From: Pelosinus propionicus DSM 13327
Lineage (GTDB): Bacteria > Bacillota > Negativicutes > DSM-13327
Direction: 5' to 3'
DNA length: 64,000 nt
NCBI RefSeq assembly: GCF_900114615.1
Contig: NZ_FOTS01000024.1
Span: 1 to 64,000, forward strand
Under the pieces are notes generated by a model. It was not told the DNA's origin, ran no database searches, and was given only the letters and a program-made list of their open reading frames with translations. The translations under genes and the position numbers were made by a program. Below, piece after piece: positions 25,999 through 34,202 of this stretch; the first letter of the stretch is position 1, and the number at the start of each line of letters is the position of its first letter.

Positions 25999-27556
25999 CG
26001 ATGCACTAAAACCAGTAAACCCTCTTTTGATATCAACCGCCGTTAGTCTTGCCGCCTTCATGGAAGTATTGGATACAACAATTGCCAATGTTGCACTTTC
26101 TCACATTTCCGGCTCACTGGGCGCCAGTTCAGAGGAAAGCACCTGGGTGCTTACCTCTTACTTGGTAGCTAACGGTATTATTTTGCCCCTGTCCGGCTGG
26201 TTATCCGCCCTAATGGGACGCAAGAACTTTTTTATCTTCTGTATTTTAGGATTTACTCTTACCTCTTTTCTATGCGGTATTGCCACTTCGCTGCCTATGC
26301 TAATTGTATTTCGATTATTGCAGGGTTTGACAGGCGGGGGCTTACAGCCTAGCCAGCAGGCCATCATTAAAGACAGTTTTCCCGCAGAAAAGTTGGGAAT
26401 GGCATTTGCCATCACTGGAATAACGACTGTGCTAGCCCCCATATTGGGACCAACATTAGGAGGAGTCATCACTGATAACTTCAGCTGGCGATGGATCTTT
26501 TTCATGAACGTGCCTGTCGGCTTGTTAGCAGCCTTTTTAGTCAATAATTTGGTCGTAGACCCTCCCAGCGCACGAAAACAAAAAGTCGACTCCATCGACT
26601 ATATTGGTCTTAGCCTAATTGCTCTTGGCCTCGGAGCTTTACAAATTGTTCTGGATAAAGGGCAACAGGAAGATTGGTTTGACAGTTCTTTTATCGTAAT
26701 TTTTGCAATCATTGCTGCAGTTGGCCTTATACTAGCTGTTTTCTGGGTATTACAGCAGAAAAACCCGGTAGTTGAGTTAAAACTATTTTCCATTCCCAGT
26801 TTTAGCTTACCCTGCCTCATGATCTTCTTTGTTGGTTTTGCTCTTTACTCAAGCGCCATGTTATTACCTATGCTAGTGCAGACAAGCTTTGGGTATGACG
26901 CAACACTATCAGGACTTGTACTTTCACCTGGTGGGATTGCGACCTTGGTTATGATGCCCATCGTTGGTAAACTAGTAAATAAAATTCAGGCAAAGTATCT
27001 TATTTCTTTTGGCATGCTAATAAGCGCTGTAGGTATGTGGGCAACTGGACTCGTCACTCCGCAAACGGGTTATGGAACCTTCGTCTTGGTACGTGCCCTG
27101 CAAACAGTCGGCATTCCCTTTTTATTTATACCTGCCAGTACACTGGCATTTTCAAAAATTCCTCCAGAAAGCAGCAGTAATGCCTCGGCAATTGTATCTT
27201 TAATGCGCAATTTGGGCGGCAGCATTGGCATTGCACTAGTAACAAACAAACTCATACACAGCCAGCAAATCGAACAAGCACATCTGGTACAGCACCTAAC
27301 TACTGCTGATCCTGGTTATCAAAGCGCAATTGCAAACTACACCCAGTCGATTATGAATTTAGGTGTGCCAGCTGTTCAAGCATCTAAAATGGCAATCGCC
27401 AAAATCTATCAAGAACTTATTCAACAGGCAAATATTCTTGCCTACCGCGATGCTTATAACTTCGTAGCCATTATATTGGTGGTTCTGGCTATTATCGCTC
27501 TCTTTATGCCAAGCAACTCACTTCAGAAAAAAAGTGCTCCCATGGCATCACATTAG
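25991..27556 (+). CDS. emrB: EmrB/QacA (DHA2) multidrug efflux MFS transporter
   Basis: A 521-residue, 14-helix drug:H+ antiporter. DHA2 signatures include LDTTIANVALSHISGSLGAS near the start and WRWIFFMNVPVG with GPTLGG (motif C) near residue 150. It pairs with the EmrA-like adaptor encoded just upstream and is regulated by the MarR protein heading the operon. Substrates cannot be told from sequence. Confidence 0.93.
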   Translation: MSDDALKPVNPLLISTAVSLAAFMEVLDTTIANVALSHISGSLGASSEESTWVLTSYLVANGIILPLSGWLSALMGRKNFFIFCILGFTLTSFLCGIATSLPMLIVFRLLQGLTGGGLQPSQQAIIKDSFPAEKLGMAFAITGITTVLAPILGPTLGGVITDNFSWRWIFFMNVPVGLLAAFLVNNLVVDPPSARKQKVDSIDYIGLSLIALGLGALQIVLDKGQQEDWFDSSFIVIFAIIAAVGLILAVFWVLQQKNPVVELKLFSIPSFSLPCLMIFFVGFALYSSAMLLPMLVQTSFGYDATLSGLVLSPGGIATLVMMPIVGKLVNKIQAKYLISFGMLISAVGMWATGLVTPQTGYGTFVLVRALQTVGIPFLFIPASTLAFSKIPPESSSNASAIVSLMRNLGGSIGIALVTNKLIHSQQIEQAHLVQHLTTADPGYQSAIANYTQSIMNLGVPAVQASKMAIAKIYQELIQQANILAYRDAYNFVAIILVVLAIIALFMPSNSLQKKSAPMASH

Positions 27557-27574
27557 AGCAATTCCACGATAAAG

Positions 27575-27616
27575 AAAGAATGGGCATTACTCCCAAAGGA
27601 GTAATGCCCATTCTTT
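27575..27616. terminator. Bidirectional terminator after emrB
   Basis: A perfect 19-bp stem (27575-27593 with 27598-27616) with a four-base loop and T-rich flanks on both sides serves emrB and the converging acetyltransferase gene. Confidence 0.92.
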
Positions 27617-28069
27617 TTATATTTCTATGTTGAGAGCAATTTCATCACAATTGGGAAACTTAGTACAGTTAATACATTCTTTCCAGACCTTATGAGGCAA
27701 TTGATCTTTTGATAATTCTTTAAAACCCTGTTTTATAAAAAATCCAGGCTGATAAGTCAAGGTAAAGATTGTCTTTATCTCTAAGGTTTTTGCTTCTTCA
27801 ATTAACGCCTGTACAATGCTGCGACCAATGCCTGATTTCGTGGCATGAGGTGCGATTGCCATTGCTCTAATTTCCGCAAGCGCATCCCATACTAAATGCA
27901 GCGCTCCCATGCCAACAACTTCTCCATTATCTTCTGCCAAAACAAAGTCTCGCAGACATTCATATAGCATATTACGCGAACGCCCTAACATCAATCCTTG
28001 TTCAGCATAAGCGTTGATTAATGTGTACATGGTTTCTACATCTTTGAATGTAGCTTTACGATAAAGCAC
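27617..28069 (-). CDS. ArgA-type N-acetyltransferase (GNAT)
   Basis: A 150-residue single-domain GNAT enzyme resembling the short N-acetylglutamate synthases of Firmicutes: AEIRAMAIAPHATKSGIGRSIV is the acetyl-CoA loop, and a Cys-rich tail (CINCTKFPNCDE) is typical of this subgroup. It would make N-acetylglutamate for arginine synthesis. The start is GTG, preceded by GGGAGTGG. It stands alone with no arg genes nearby, but a palindrome like an ARG box lies just upstream. Confidence 0.78.
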   Translation of the reverse strand: MLYRKATFKDVETMYTLINAYAEQGLMLGRSRNMLYECLRDFVLAEDNGEVVGMGALHLVWDALAEIRAMAIAPHATKSGIGRSIVQALIEEAKTLEIKTIFTLTYQPGFFIKQGFKELSKDQLPHKVWKECINCTKFPNCDEIALNIEI

Positions 28070-28087
28070 TTATACCACTCCCTTAAC

Positions 28088-28099
28088 GTATAATTATAC
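28088..28099 (-). promoter_or_regulatory. ARG-box-like palindrome
   Basis: GTATAATTATAC is a perfect 12-bp palindrome close to the ArgR/AhrC consensus core, 20 bases upstream of the ArgA-type gene. A further TATAAT-like sequence overlaps it, so ArgR binding would block transcription. Confidence 0.45.
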
Positions 28100-28240
28100 A
28101 TTATACATTAATAAAAATACTTTCACAATCCATTTATCTATTAAATAAATATACTTTACAGTCGTTGAGATTAAATCTTATATTTTTGGCAGATGAGCAA
28201 TCCATATACAAGCTTTTATAGAATGTTAGTCAAGAATGTG

Positions 28241-28900
28241 CTACTTCAACGCTTTATATAAAAAATTACCCAAAGATTGAATGACTTGTACCAGAATAAT
28301 AAGGATACAAACTGTTCCATACATAATCGTATTATCAAAATTTGCATATCCGTAGGTTATGGCAACAGCTCCCAGACCGCCAGCGCCTACGACGCCTGCC
28401 ATGGCTGTCGATCCTAAAATCGATATAATCGCTAAGGTTATACCCGAAATTACAGAAGGTACTGCCTCGGGCAGCATGACTTTAAATATAATCTGAAAAT
28501 TACTGGCTCCAAAAGACTTAACAGCCTCAATCAGTTCTTTGTCTACTTCCCGCAGACTGCTCTCAATAATCCTGGCAACAAATGGAGCACCCGCAATAGT
28601 CAAAGGAATAATAGCAGCATTTTCACCAATAGAAGTTCCTACAATTGCCCTAGTCAAAGGAATAATAGCTACAATTAATATAATAAAAGGAAAGGAACGG
28701 ATAATATTAATTACGGTATTTAATAGCTGATATACAACATTATTCGGCTTTAACCCTTCTTTATGGGTAATGATTAATACGATGGCTAATACTGTACCAA
28801 CGATTGCAGATAAAACGGTTGCAACACTCACCATATATAGGGTCTTTGAAAATTCCGGGATAACGATGGTATGAATTAGTTCATAAATTGACTCACTCAT
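28241..28900 (-). CDS. metI: Methionine-type ABC transporter permease MetI
   Basis: A 219-residue permease with five to six hydrophobic helices and the EAA-loop (EAVKSFGASNFQIIFKVMLPEAVPS) that contacts the ATPase. It is closest to MetI of the methionine uptake family. The ATG lies inside the 3' end of metN with an eight-base overlap, so the two are coupled. Substrate may be methionine or another sulfur compound. Confidence 0.92.
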   Translation of the reverse strand: MSESIYELIHTIVIPEFSKTLYMVSVATVLSAIVGTVLAIVLIITHKEGLKPNNVVYQLLNTVINIIRSFPFIILIVAIIPLTRAIVGTSIGENAAIIPLTIAGAPFVARIIESSLREVDKELIEAVKSFGASNFQIIFKVMLPEAVPSVISGITLAIISILGSTAMAGVVGAGGLGAVAITYGYANFDNTIMYGTVCILIILVQVIQSLGNFLYKALK

Positions 28901-29864
28901 TCGTTAGCACCTCCCATCTGGCACCTACGTCATTTAGGTATTTATCTACAAGAGATATATGGTTTTTATCAACATTAATAATGACAAAACCTAATACCGT
29001 ATCTCGATACTTTTCTGTTTTTGCCCATACTAATGAAAAACCAACACCTATCTTTTGTGCCATATCTGACAATAATCGATCATTGACATTTTCCCCGCTA
29101 TAGCTGATTTTTATAGTTACGCCATCTTGAGGCAAAATCACCTCTTCATTTTCCCCTAGAAGGTTTCTTAAGGATTGGGGCTGATCCATGAAAACCTCAT
29201 TTACTGCCCCTTTTGCCATAATCTCGCCATTTTCCAGGATACAAACTTTATGGCAAATCTGCCTTACAACAGACATTTGATGGGTAACAAAGACAACAGC
29301 AATTCCTAACGTCTCATTAATTTTCTTAAGCAGCAATAAAATGGACTGGGTTGTCTTAGGATCCAAGGCTGATGTAGCCTCATCACAAAGCAGAATTTTA
29401 GGGTGCAGGGTCAGTGCCCTGGCAATTGCCACTCTTTGTTTTTGACCACCGCTTAAGGAACGCGGCTTTTCATGAATTTTATCCTCAATATCAACTATTT
29501 TTAATAGTTCTTTCACACGCTTATCAATCTCTTCTTTTCCATAGCCCCAGCATTCCATAGGCAATGCCACATTTTGATACACTGTTTTTCGTTCCATTAA
29601 AGAAAAACTTTGAAAAATCATGCCAATATTTTTTCGAAACTGCCTTATTTCTTTTTCACTATGATTCTTAACCTCAAAACCATCAATTTTTAAACTGCCG
29701 GCGTCATAACTTTCCAAACCATTAATGCACCGCAGCAGCGTAGACTTTCCAGCACCGCTTCGGCCAACCAATCCGCAGATTTCTCCATCATCAATCGTAA
29801 AACTAATATTCTTTAAAATTTTGCGTTCATTAAATGATTTTTGTAAATTACTGATTTCTATCAA
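28893..29864 (-). CDS. metN: Methionine-type ABC transporter ATPase MetN
   Basis: Walker A GRSGAGKST (near residue 40), signature LSGGQKQR, Walker B ILLCDEATSALDP, switch His in VTHQM, and a C-terminal NIL/ACT-like regulatory domain (about 255-323) that in MetN senses substrate. I place the start at a TTG (29864), eight bases after AAGGAGG; the upstream ATG would put the ribosome-binding site inside the gene. It drives uptake with MetI. Confidence 0.92.
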   Translation of the reverse strand: MIEISNLQKSFNERKILKNISFTIDDGEICGLVGRSGAGKSTLLRCINGLESYDAGSLKIDGFEVKNHSEKEIRQFRKNIGMIFQSFSLMERKTVYQNVALPMECWGYGKEEIDKRVKELLKIVDIEDKIHEKPRSLSGGQKQRVAIARALTLHPKILLCDEATSALDPKTTQSILLLLKKINETLGIAVVFVTHQMSVVRQICHKVCILENGEIMAKGAVNEVFMDQPQSLRNLLGENEEVILPQDGVTIKISYSGENVNDRLLSDMAQKIGVGFSLVWAKTEKYRDTVLGFVIINVDKNHISLVDKYLNDVGARWEVLTNE

Positions 29865-29934
29865 AATCTCTTCCTCCTTACATATCATATACTCTCTCGT
29901 AAAATAATCACCAATAGCCGTAAACAGCTAAAGG

Positions 29935-29991
29935 ATGAATATAACTACAAGCGCAAGTTAAGTCACAAATTGAAGAGTTAGTTATATTCAT
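29935..29991 (-). repeat. Inverted repeat between the SDR gene and metN
   Basis: ATGAATATAACTA (29935-29947) is exactly complemented at 29979-29991 with a 31-base loop, in the 195-base gap between the SDR gene and metN. There is no T run. It may be an RNA processing or operator element; nothing else is recognisable in the gap. Confidence 0.45.
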
Positions 29992-30059
29992 TCTTTTCCG
30001 TCTTAAATAAGACTTTCCGAGAGATTGCTCAAAGATAAAGGAGGATGAACCAGCCTGGA

Positions 30060-30821
30060 TTAATCCATCATCAAGCCACCATCAACATCCATAATCTCAC
30101 CGCTGATAAAGTCCGCTAATGGTGAGACCAGATACAAAACAGCATTTGCAATATCTCGTGGTTTTCCCGGACGCTTAAGAGCCATCCCTCCAAGTATTGT
30201 AGCACGCAGCTCATTTGTCATACTTTTCACCATATCCGTCTCAATAAAACCAGGTGTAATGGCATTGACATTTACACCAAAAGGACCAAGTTCACGCGCA
30301 ACGCCCTTGGTCAAAGCAATTACACCTGCTTTTGACGTACCATAAGCGGTATTTCCTAAAAATCCGCCGCCTTTTTTACCAGCAACAGAGGAAATGTTGA
30401 CAATTTTGCCACTTCGTTGCTCACGCATATAGCTTGCAGCCGTTTGGCACGATAAGAAAACACTTTTCAAATTCACCGCAATAATACGATCCCATTGCTC
30501 TTCTGTAATCTCACAAAATGCGTTTTTCAAAATGATTCCTGCATTATTGACAACAATATCAATTTGGCCAAACTCTTGTACAATAGCCTGATACATGATC
30601 TGCACCTCAGAGGCAACAGAAACATCATGGACAAGCACAATGCTGCTGCCGCCTGCAGCGATAATCTCTTGAGCAACATTCGTTGCACTTTGTCGATTCG
30701 AATCGTTAATCCCAACCTTACAACCAGACTGAGCCAATGTAAGTGCAATTTCACGCCCAATACCTTGACCTGCACCAGTAACCAAGGCGATTTTGCCTTT
30801 TAATATGCTTTCCTGTAACAT
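30060..30821 (-). CDS. Short-chain dehydrogenase/reductase
   Basis: A classical SDR of about 253 residues: TGAGQGIGREIA NAD(P)-binding turn, NNAG, catalytic Ser in NISSVAG and YGTSKAG (Tyr-x3-Lys), and PGFIETDM. It resembles FabG-like 3-oxoacyl or polyol reductases; the substrate is unknown. The ATG at 30821 follows GGGGA; the TTG further upstream is less likely. It lies inside what looks like a methionine-type transport operon, between metQ and metN, which suggests it processes the imported compound. Confidence 0.88.
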   Translation of the reverse strand: MLQESILKGKIALVTGAGQGIGREIALTLAQSGCKVGINDSNRQSATNVAQEIIAAGGSSIVLVHDVSVASEVQIMYQAIVQEFGQIDIVVNNAGIILKNAFCEITEEQWDRIIAVNLKSVFLSCQTAASYMREQRSGKIVNISSVAGKKGGGFLGNTAYGTSKAGVIALTKGVARELGPFGVNVNAITPGFIETDMVKSMTNELRATILGGMALKRPGKPRDIANAVLYLVSPLADFISGEIMDVDGGLMMD

Positions 30822-30858
30822 ATGTTTCCCCAATCCCTATTCTTTGGTATGGTCGTTA

Positions 30859-31689
30859 TTAAAACAGTGGAATGATAGCGCCTTTATACTTTTCCGCTAA
30901 GAAGCTCTTAAAACCATCTGTTTTTAGTGCTTTTGTGAATCGTTCTGCATATTTCTCATTGCCTTGCTCTTTTTTGACAGCAACAACAATTGCATAACGC
31001 TGACTTTCTTTATCCTCTTCCAGCCCTAGAGCTGATTTAGGATCAATGCCGCCTTGCACCGCAATAATCGAGTTTACGCAGCCAACTTGTACATCATTGA
31101 TCGAAGGGACGATTTTAAGTACATCCATTTCGATAAAATCCAGTTTCTTAGGATTTTCAATAATATCTAGTTTTGTAGGTATCTCTGCTCCTTGTTTCAA
31201 TTTTATCAGTCCATTATTTTCCAACATTTTTAAAGCTCTGCCACGATTAGAAGGATCATTTGGAATAGAAACCTTGTCACCCTCTTTTAATTCATTTAGA
31301 CTTTTAATTTTATTTGAATAGATTCCCATAAAATATTTGATAACACCTTTTTCATCATAAGCAGCCAAATTGGTACCCTTATTTTTATTAAACTGCTCTA
31401 AATAAATACCATGCTGGAAGAAGTTAATATCAACACTGCCTTCTTGTAGAGCAACATTCGGCAATACATTATCATCAAACACTTTTACATTTAAAACATA
31501 ACCATCTTTATCAAATTCTTTTTTAACTGCATTTGCCATATCCTTAAACGTTGGTGATACCGCGACTGTAATTTCTTTTTTCTCAGACGTAGTAGTTTTG
31601 CTACTGCTGCAGCCTACTAAACCAACGACCAGTAAACTGGAAATCAAGACAGTCGCCATTATTTTCTTAAAACTCATATATTTTTTCAT
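30859..31689 (-). CDS. metQ: MetQ/NlpA-family substrate-binding lipoprotein
   Basis: A 276-residue lipoprotein with signal peptide and lipobox LVGC (Cys near residue 27), followed by the NlpA fold (VDINFFQHGIYLEQFNKNKG, VSIPNDPSNRGRALKMLE). It would deliver methionine or a related amino acid to MetNI. It is separated from metNI by an SDR gene, an unusual arrangement. AAAGGTG lies ahead of the ATG. Confidence 0.93.
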   Translation of the reverse strand: MKKYMSFKKIMATVLISSLLVVGLVGCSSSKTTTSEKKEITVAVSPTFKDMANAVKKEFDKDGYVLNVKVFDDNVLPNVALQEGSVDINFFQHGIYLEQFNKNKGTNLAAYDEKGVIKYFMGIYSNKIKSLNELKEGDKVSIPNDPSNRGRALKMLENNGLIKLKQGAEIPTKLDIIENPKKLDFIEMDVLKIVPSINDVQVGCVNSIIAVQGGIDPKSALGLEEDKESQRYAIVVAVKKEQGNEKYAERFTKALKTDGFKSFLAEKYKGAIIPLF

Positions 31690-31725
31690 AACTATACCAC
31701 ACCTTTCTTATTTCAACTTCACTTT

Positions 31726-32124
31726 TTACTTTTCATTTTCCCAAACAGGTGCTACATTACGGTCTTTGAATACTTTTGCAGCAATATTAACGCCATTTTG
31801 AACCTTAGGCCATCCCGCGTAAGGCAGTAAATGGATAATTGCTTCAATAATTTCATTGGGAGTTAAACCAACATTTAACGCTGCATTGATATGTACATCA
31901 AGAGCCTGAGCTGTATCTCCCTGGGTAACAAGGGAAGATACGGTTACTAATTGACGTTTTTGAATGTCGAGTCCTGGTCTTGAGTAAATTTCACCAAAGG
32001 GAAACTCAATGATATAACGACTCAAGTCGGGAGCAATCTCTCTAAAGGATGCAACAACCGCCTCCCCTGATCCGCCTGTAACCTCTTTCAATTTCTTTAG
32101 TCCTTTTTCATACTGTTCTGACAT
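31726..32124 (-). CDS. Carboxymuconolactone decarboxylase-family protein
   Basis: A 132-residue all-helical CMD-family protein (QLVTVSSLVTQGDTAQALDVHINAALNVGLTPNEI). It has no cysteine, so it is not an AhpD-type peroxidase with a CxxC site; it is closer to the decarboxylase/lactonase-like branch. It is the first gene of the metQ operon. GGAGGT precedes the ATG. The substrate is unknown. Confidence 0.85.
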   Translation of the reverse strand: MSEQYEKGLKKLKEVTGGSGEAVVASFREIAPDLSRYIIEFPFGEIYSRPGLDIQKRQLVTVSSLVTQGDTAQALDVHINAALNVGLTPNEIIEAIIHLLPYAGWPKVQNGVNIAAKVFKDRNVAPVWENEK

Positions 32125-32183
32125 AATAATAAACCTCCATTTTTTGACTAATACACAAATTTACGGCATCAATGCAACAAAAA

Positions 32184-32226
32184 AAGGCCGAAGAAATACG
32201 ACATAATGTCATATTTCTTTGGCCTT
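32184..32226 (-). terminator. Attenuator-like hairpin in the CMD-metQ leader
   Basis: A 21-base arm (32184-32204) pairs with 32206-32226 with one G-U and one mismatch, followed on the minus strand by TTTTTTT. It lies between a strong promoter and the first gene, so most transcripts would stop here unless read-through is allowed. No known riboswitch is recognisable in the roughly 50 bases before it. Confidence 0.65.
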
Positions 32227-32282
32227 CAGTTCTCTGATCAACCGCATATGATTCTAAATAAAATCGATAAAATTTGCCTTTT

Positions 32283-32311
32283 ATTGTACACCTCCATCAA
32301 ATCTTTGTCAA
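32283..32311 (-). promoter_or_regulatory. Sigma-A promoter of the CMD-metQ operon
   Basis: On the minus strand a perfect TTGACA (32311-32306), 17-base spacer and TACAAT (32288-32283). Confidence 0.8.
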
Positions 32312-32454
32312 CTTTTGTTTTTTTTAAGATTTTTTTGTCAATTTTACAATGTCATTCTCTTTGATTAGCATGCTTTTACTTCTAAGGTGCTTTTTTTATT
32401 CTAAAGAACATATAATTACTACCTTCGAAATTTTATCGAAAAGGAGGGCTTCCT

Positions 32455-32880
32455 ATGGAGAAAAAAGATAAATGTCTAAGCTCCTTTCCTGAATGGGTAA
32501 AAGCTAGGGTGAATCTAGCGCTCAACCATAAATATAACGATATTTGCAATTGGTATCTTGAAGAATTCATCGACCATAATAACTATGACAATTGTTTGTT
32601 TAAAGCATGGTACTTAACAACCACCAGCTTGATTAGTCTTTGCTTATCCTTTGATCAAATCGATATGATTGAGTATTTCAAAAAGGATATTATAAAAATT
32701 GAAACAGTATTGAATGTACTTGAAGATAAATGCACCCATAAAGAAATCGTTTGTACTTACAGCATTAAAATGCTCTGCATAAATGGAGACATCATCAAGC
32801 TTAGCGAGCCAGAGGTAAAGAGAGCGGACCATAAAAATTTATATATGGACTTTATTGAGGCATTTAAGCAGAACTTTTAA
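32455..32880 (+). CDS. Hypothetical protein, 141 residues
   Basis: A real gene by its perfect AAAGGAGGG ribosome-binding site and downstream terminator, but I do not recognise the family. It looks soluble and mostly helical, with seven cysteines spread along the chain and no clear metal motif or membrane segment. It diverges from the CMD-metQ operon across a 330-base gap. The gap also holds the promoter and attenuator of that operon and a TATAAT at about 32411 that may serve this gene. Confidence 0.65.
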   Translation: MEKKDKCLSSFPEWVKARVNLALNHKYNDICNWYLEEFIDHNNYDNCLFKAWYLTTTSLISLCLSFDQIDMIEYFKKDIIKIETVLNVLEDKCTHKEIVCTYSIKMLCINGDIIKLSEPEVKRADHKNLYMDFIEAFKQNF

Positions 32881-32902
32881 CTTTACAAAAAGTAAAACGT
32901 AA

Positions 32903-32927
32903 AAAATCCGCGCTAATCGCGGATTTT
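32903..32927. terminator. Bidirectional terminator
   Basis: AAAATCCGCG pairs exactly with CGCGGATTTT around a five-base loop, between the hypothetical gene and the converging MarR-GNAT gene. Confidence 0.9.
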
Positions 32928-32971
32928 AGGTGCTTTGGTGGGACAATGAGACCTATCCCCTTATCCCTGAT

Positions 32972-33895
32972 TTAATCGGCATTTAGCATAACATCCCATC
33001 GCTGTTCAATCAGTTGATTGTTCCAAGTGTCATTTTCTTTTTCCTCAGTCAGGTTAAATCCAAAGCTCTGGTATAAATGCCGTGCTGCATCTAGGCCCTT
33101 AAAGGTCCACAGAAACACATGATTATAATATTTTTGTTGACAATATTCCATCACAGTCTCCACCAATTTTCGTCCCAGACCGCCGCCGCGAAACTCTGGT
33201 TCTATCAAAAACCAGCGCAGCTGTGCAGTCCTTTTGTTGATTTCCACAATTCCAATAAAACCAACGATGATCCCACAGCATTCAGCAATCCAGATTTCTC
33301 CCTTCGACGGATCTTCTAAATAAGCAATTAAACTTTGCAAAACATACTTTTCGAAGCGATGATCAAGCCCATACTCTTTCTCATACAGAACACCATGGCG
33401 ATATGCAATATACCCTGTATCACCAGACTGATGCCTGCGAATGGTAATTGAAGTATCTGCCTTATCAGATAACATATATTGTATGGCAGCCATATTATGA
33501 ACTAATATTTGTTGAGCCCCCTGAGGAAGCTGCTCTAATAATCCAACGAGTTGGCTTGATGACGCATCTGACAATTGGCGAAATGTTGCTCTGCCTTTTT
33601 CTGTTATATTTAGAATTTGTGATCGCCCATCAGTCATTGATCTGACGGCTTCAATAAGACCATCTTTTTTAAATCGTCTGAGAATACGGCTAAGATAGCC
33701 TGGATCAATTTGAAGTATTTCCACTAAGCTACTTGCAGTACATGTAGCAGCATTATTAATCTCTAACAAAATCCTTGCTTCCGCTAAAGAGTAAGGACTT
33801 TCCAAAATGTTTTGGTTTATTAGTCCAATAATATTTGTATAGAAGCGGTTAAACTGCCTAATCTTCATAACTCGTTCTTGAATCAAACTCTCCAT
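32972..33895 (-). CDS. MarR-GNAT fusion regulator/acetyltransferase
   Basis: Residues 1-145 are a MarR winged helix (SSLVEILQIDPGYLSRILRRFKKDGLI, then DGRSQILNITEKG). Residues 150-307 are a GNAT domain with the acetyl-CoA loop EPEFRGGGLGRKLVE. The fusion is known in bacteria, where acetylation and regulation may be linked, but its substrate is unclear. GGAGGAG precedes the ATG. A nested palindrome about 50 bases upstream is its likely operator. Confidence 0.88.
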   Translation of the reverse strand: MESLIQERVMKIRQFNRFYTNIIGLINQNILESPYSLAEARILLEINNAATCTASSLVEILQIDPGYLSRILRRFKKDGLIEAVRSMTDGRSQILNITEKGRATFRQLSDASSSQLVGLLEQLPQGAQQILVHNMAAIQYMLSDKADTSITIRRHQSGDTGYIAYRHGVLYEKEYGLDHRFEKYVLQSLIAYLEDPSKGEIWIAECCGIIVGFIGIVEINKRTAQLRWFLIEPEFRGGGLGRKLVETVMEYCQQKYYNHVFLWTFKGLDAARHLYQSFGFNLTEEKENDTWNNQLIEQRWDVMLNAD

Positions 33896-33942
33896 TTTTG
33901 CTCCTCCAAGAAATCACTTGTTACCTTATACTACTACATTAT

Positions 33943-33995
33943 CGCATATAGTTGACTTTGTCAATTATATTGTTTGACAAAGTCAACTATATGCG
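33943..33995. promoter_or_regulatory. 22-bp perfect inverted repeat, probable MarR operator
   Basis: Bases 33943-33964 are the exact inverse of 33974-33995 around a nine-base centre. Each arm itself contains a small palindrome, TTGAC-N3-GTCAA, so two adjacent dimer sites are present. TTGACA at the inner edge of an arm can act as a -35 box for the marR-GNAT gene. Autoregulation is inferred from position. Confidence 0.7.
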
Positions 33996-34118
33996 TAAAA
34001 AAACAGGAAAAATCATACATATTGATACGAATGCATTTATTTTTCACCTAAATATACCTTCTTTAAAACAGACTCATGAGATGCCAAGACTTGATTTGCC
34101 AGACAGCCTTTATGAGCT

Positions 34119-34202
34119 TCAGGCACGGGATTCTTCGTACAGTTCATCCCTGCTCTCGGCCAATACTTTGGCATGCTGGATTAGTCCCCATGCTAACTTC
34201 AT
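34119..34202 (-). CDS. Possible 27-codon coupled small ORF
   Basis: An ATG overlaps the stop of the MFS gene as TGATG, the usual pattern for translational coupling. The 27-residue product is amphipathic and charged (LIQHAKVLAESRDELYEES). There is no independent ribosome-binding site and no recognised homologue, so it may be chance. The remaining 33996-34118 shows no other supported feature. Confidence 0.25.
   Translation of the reverse strand: MKLAWGLIQHAKVLAESRDELYEESRA

Noticed and set aside
30039-30130. AAAGGAGG followed by ATG on plus over the end of the SDR gene
   Set aside because: The frame is short and antisense to the conserved C terminus of the SDR; it is a coincidental ribosome-binding site.
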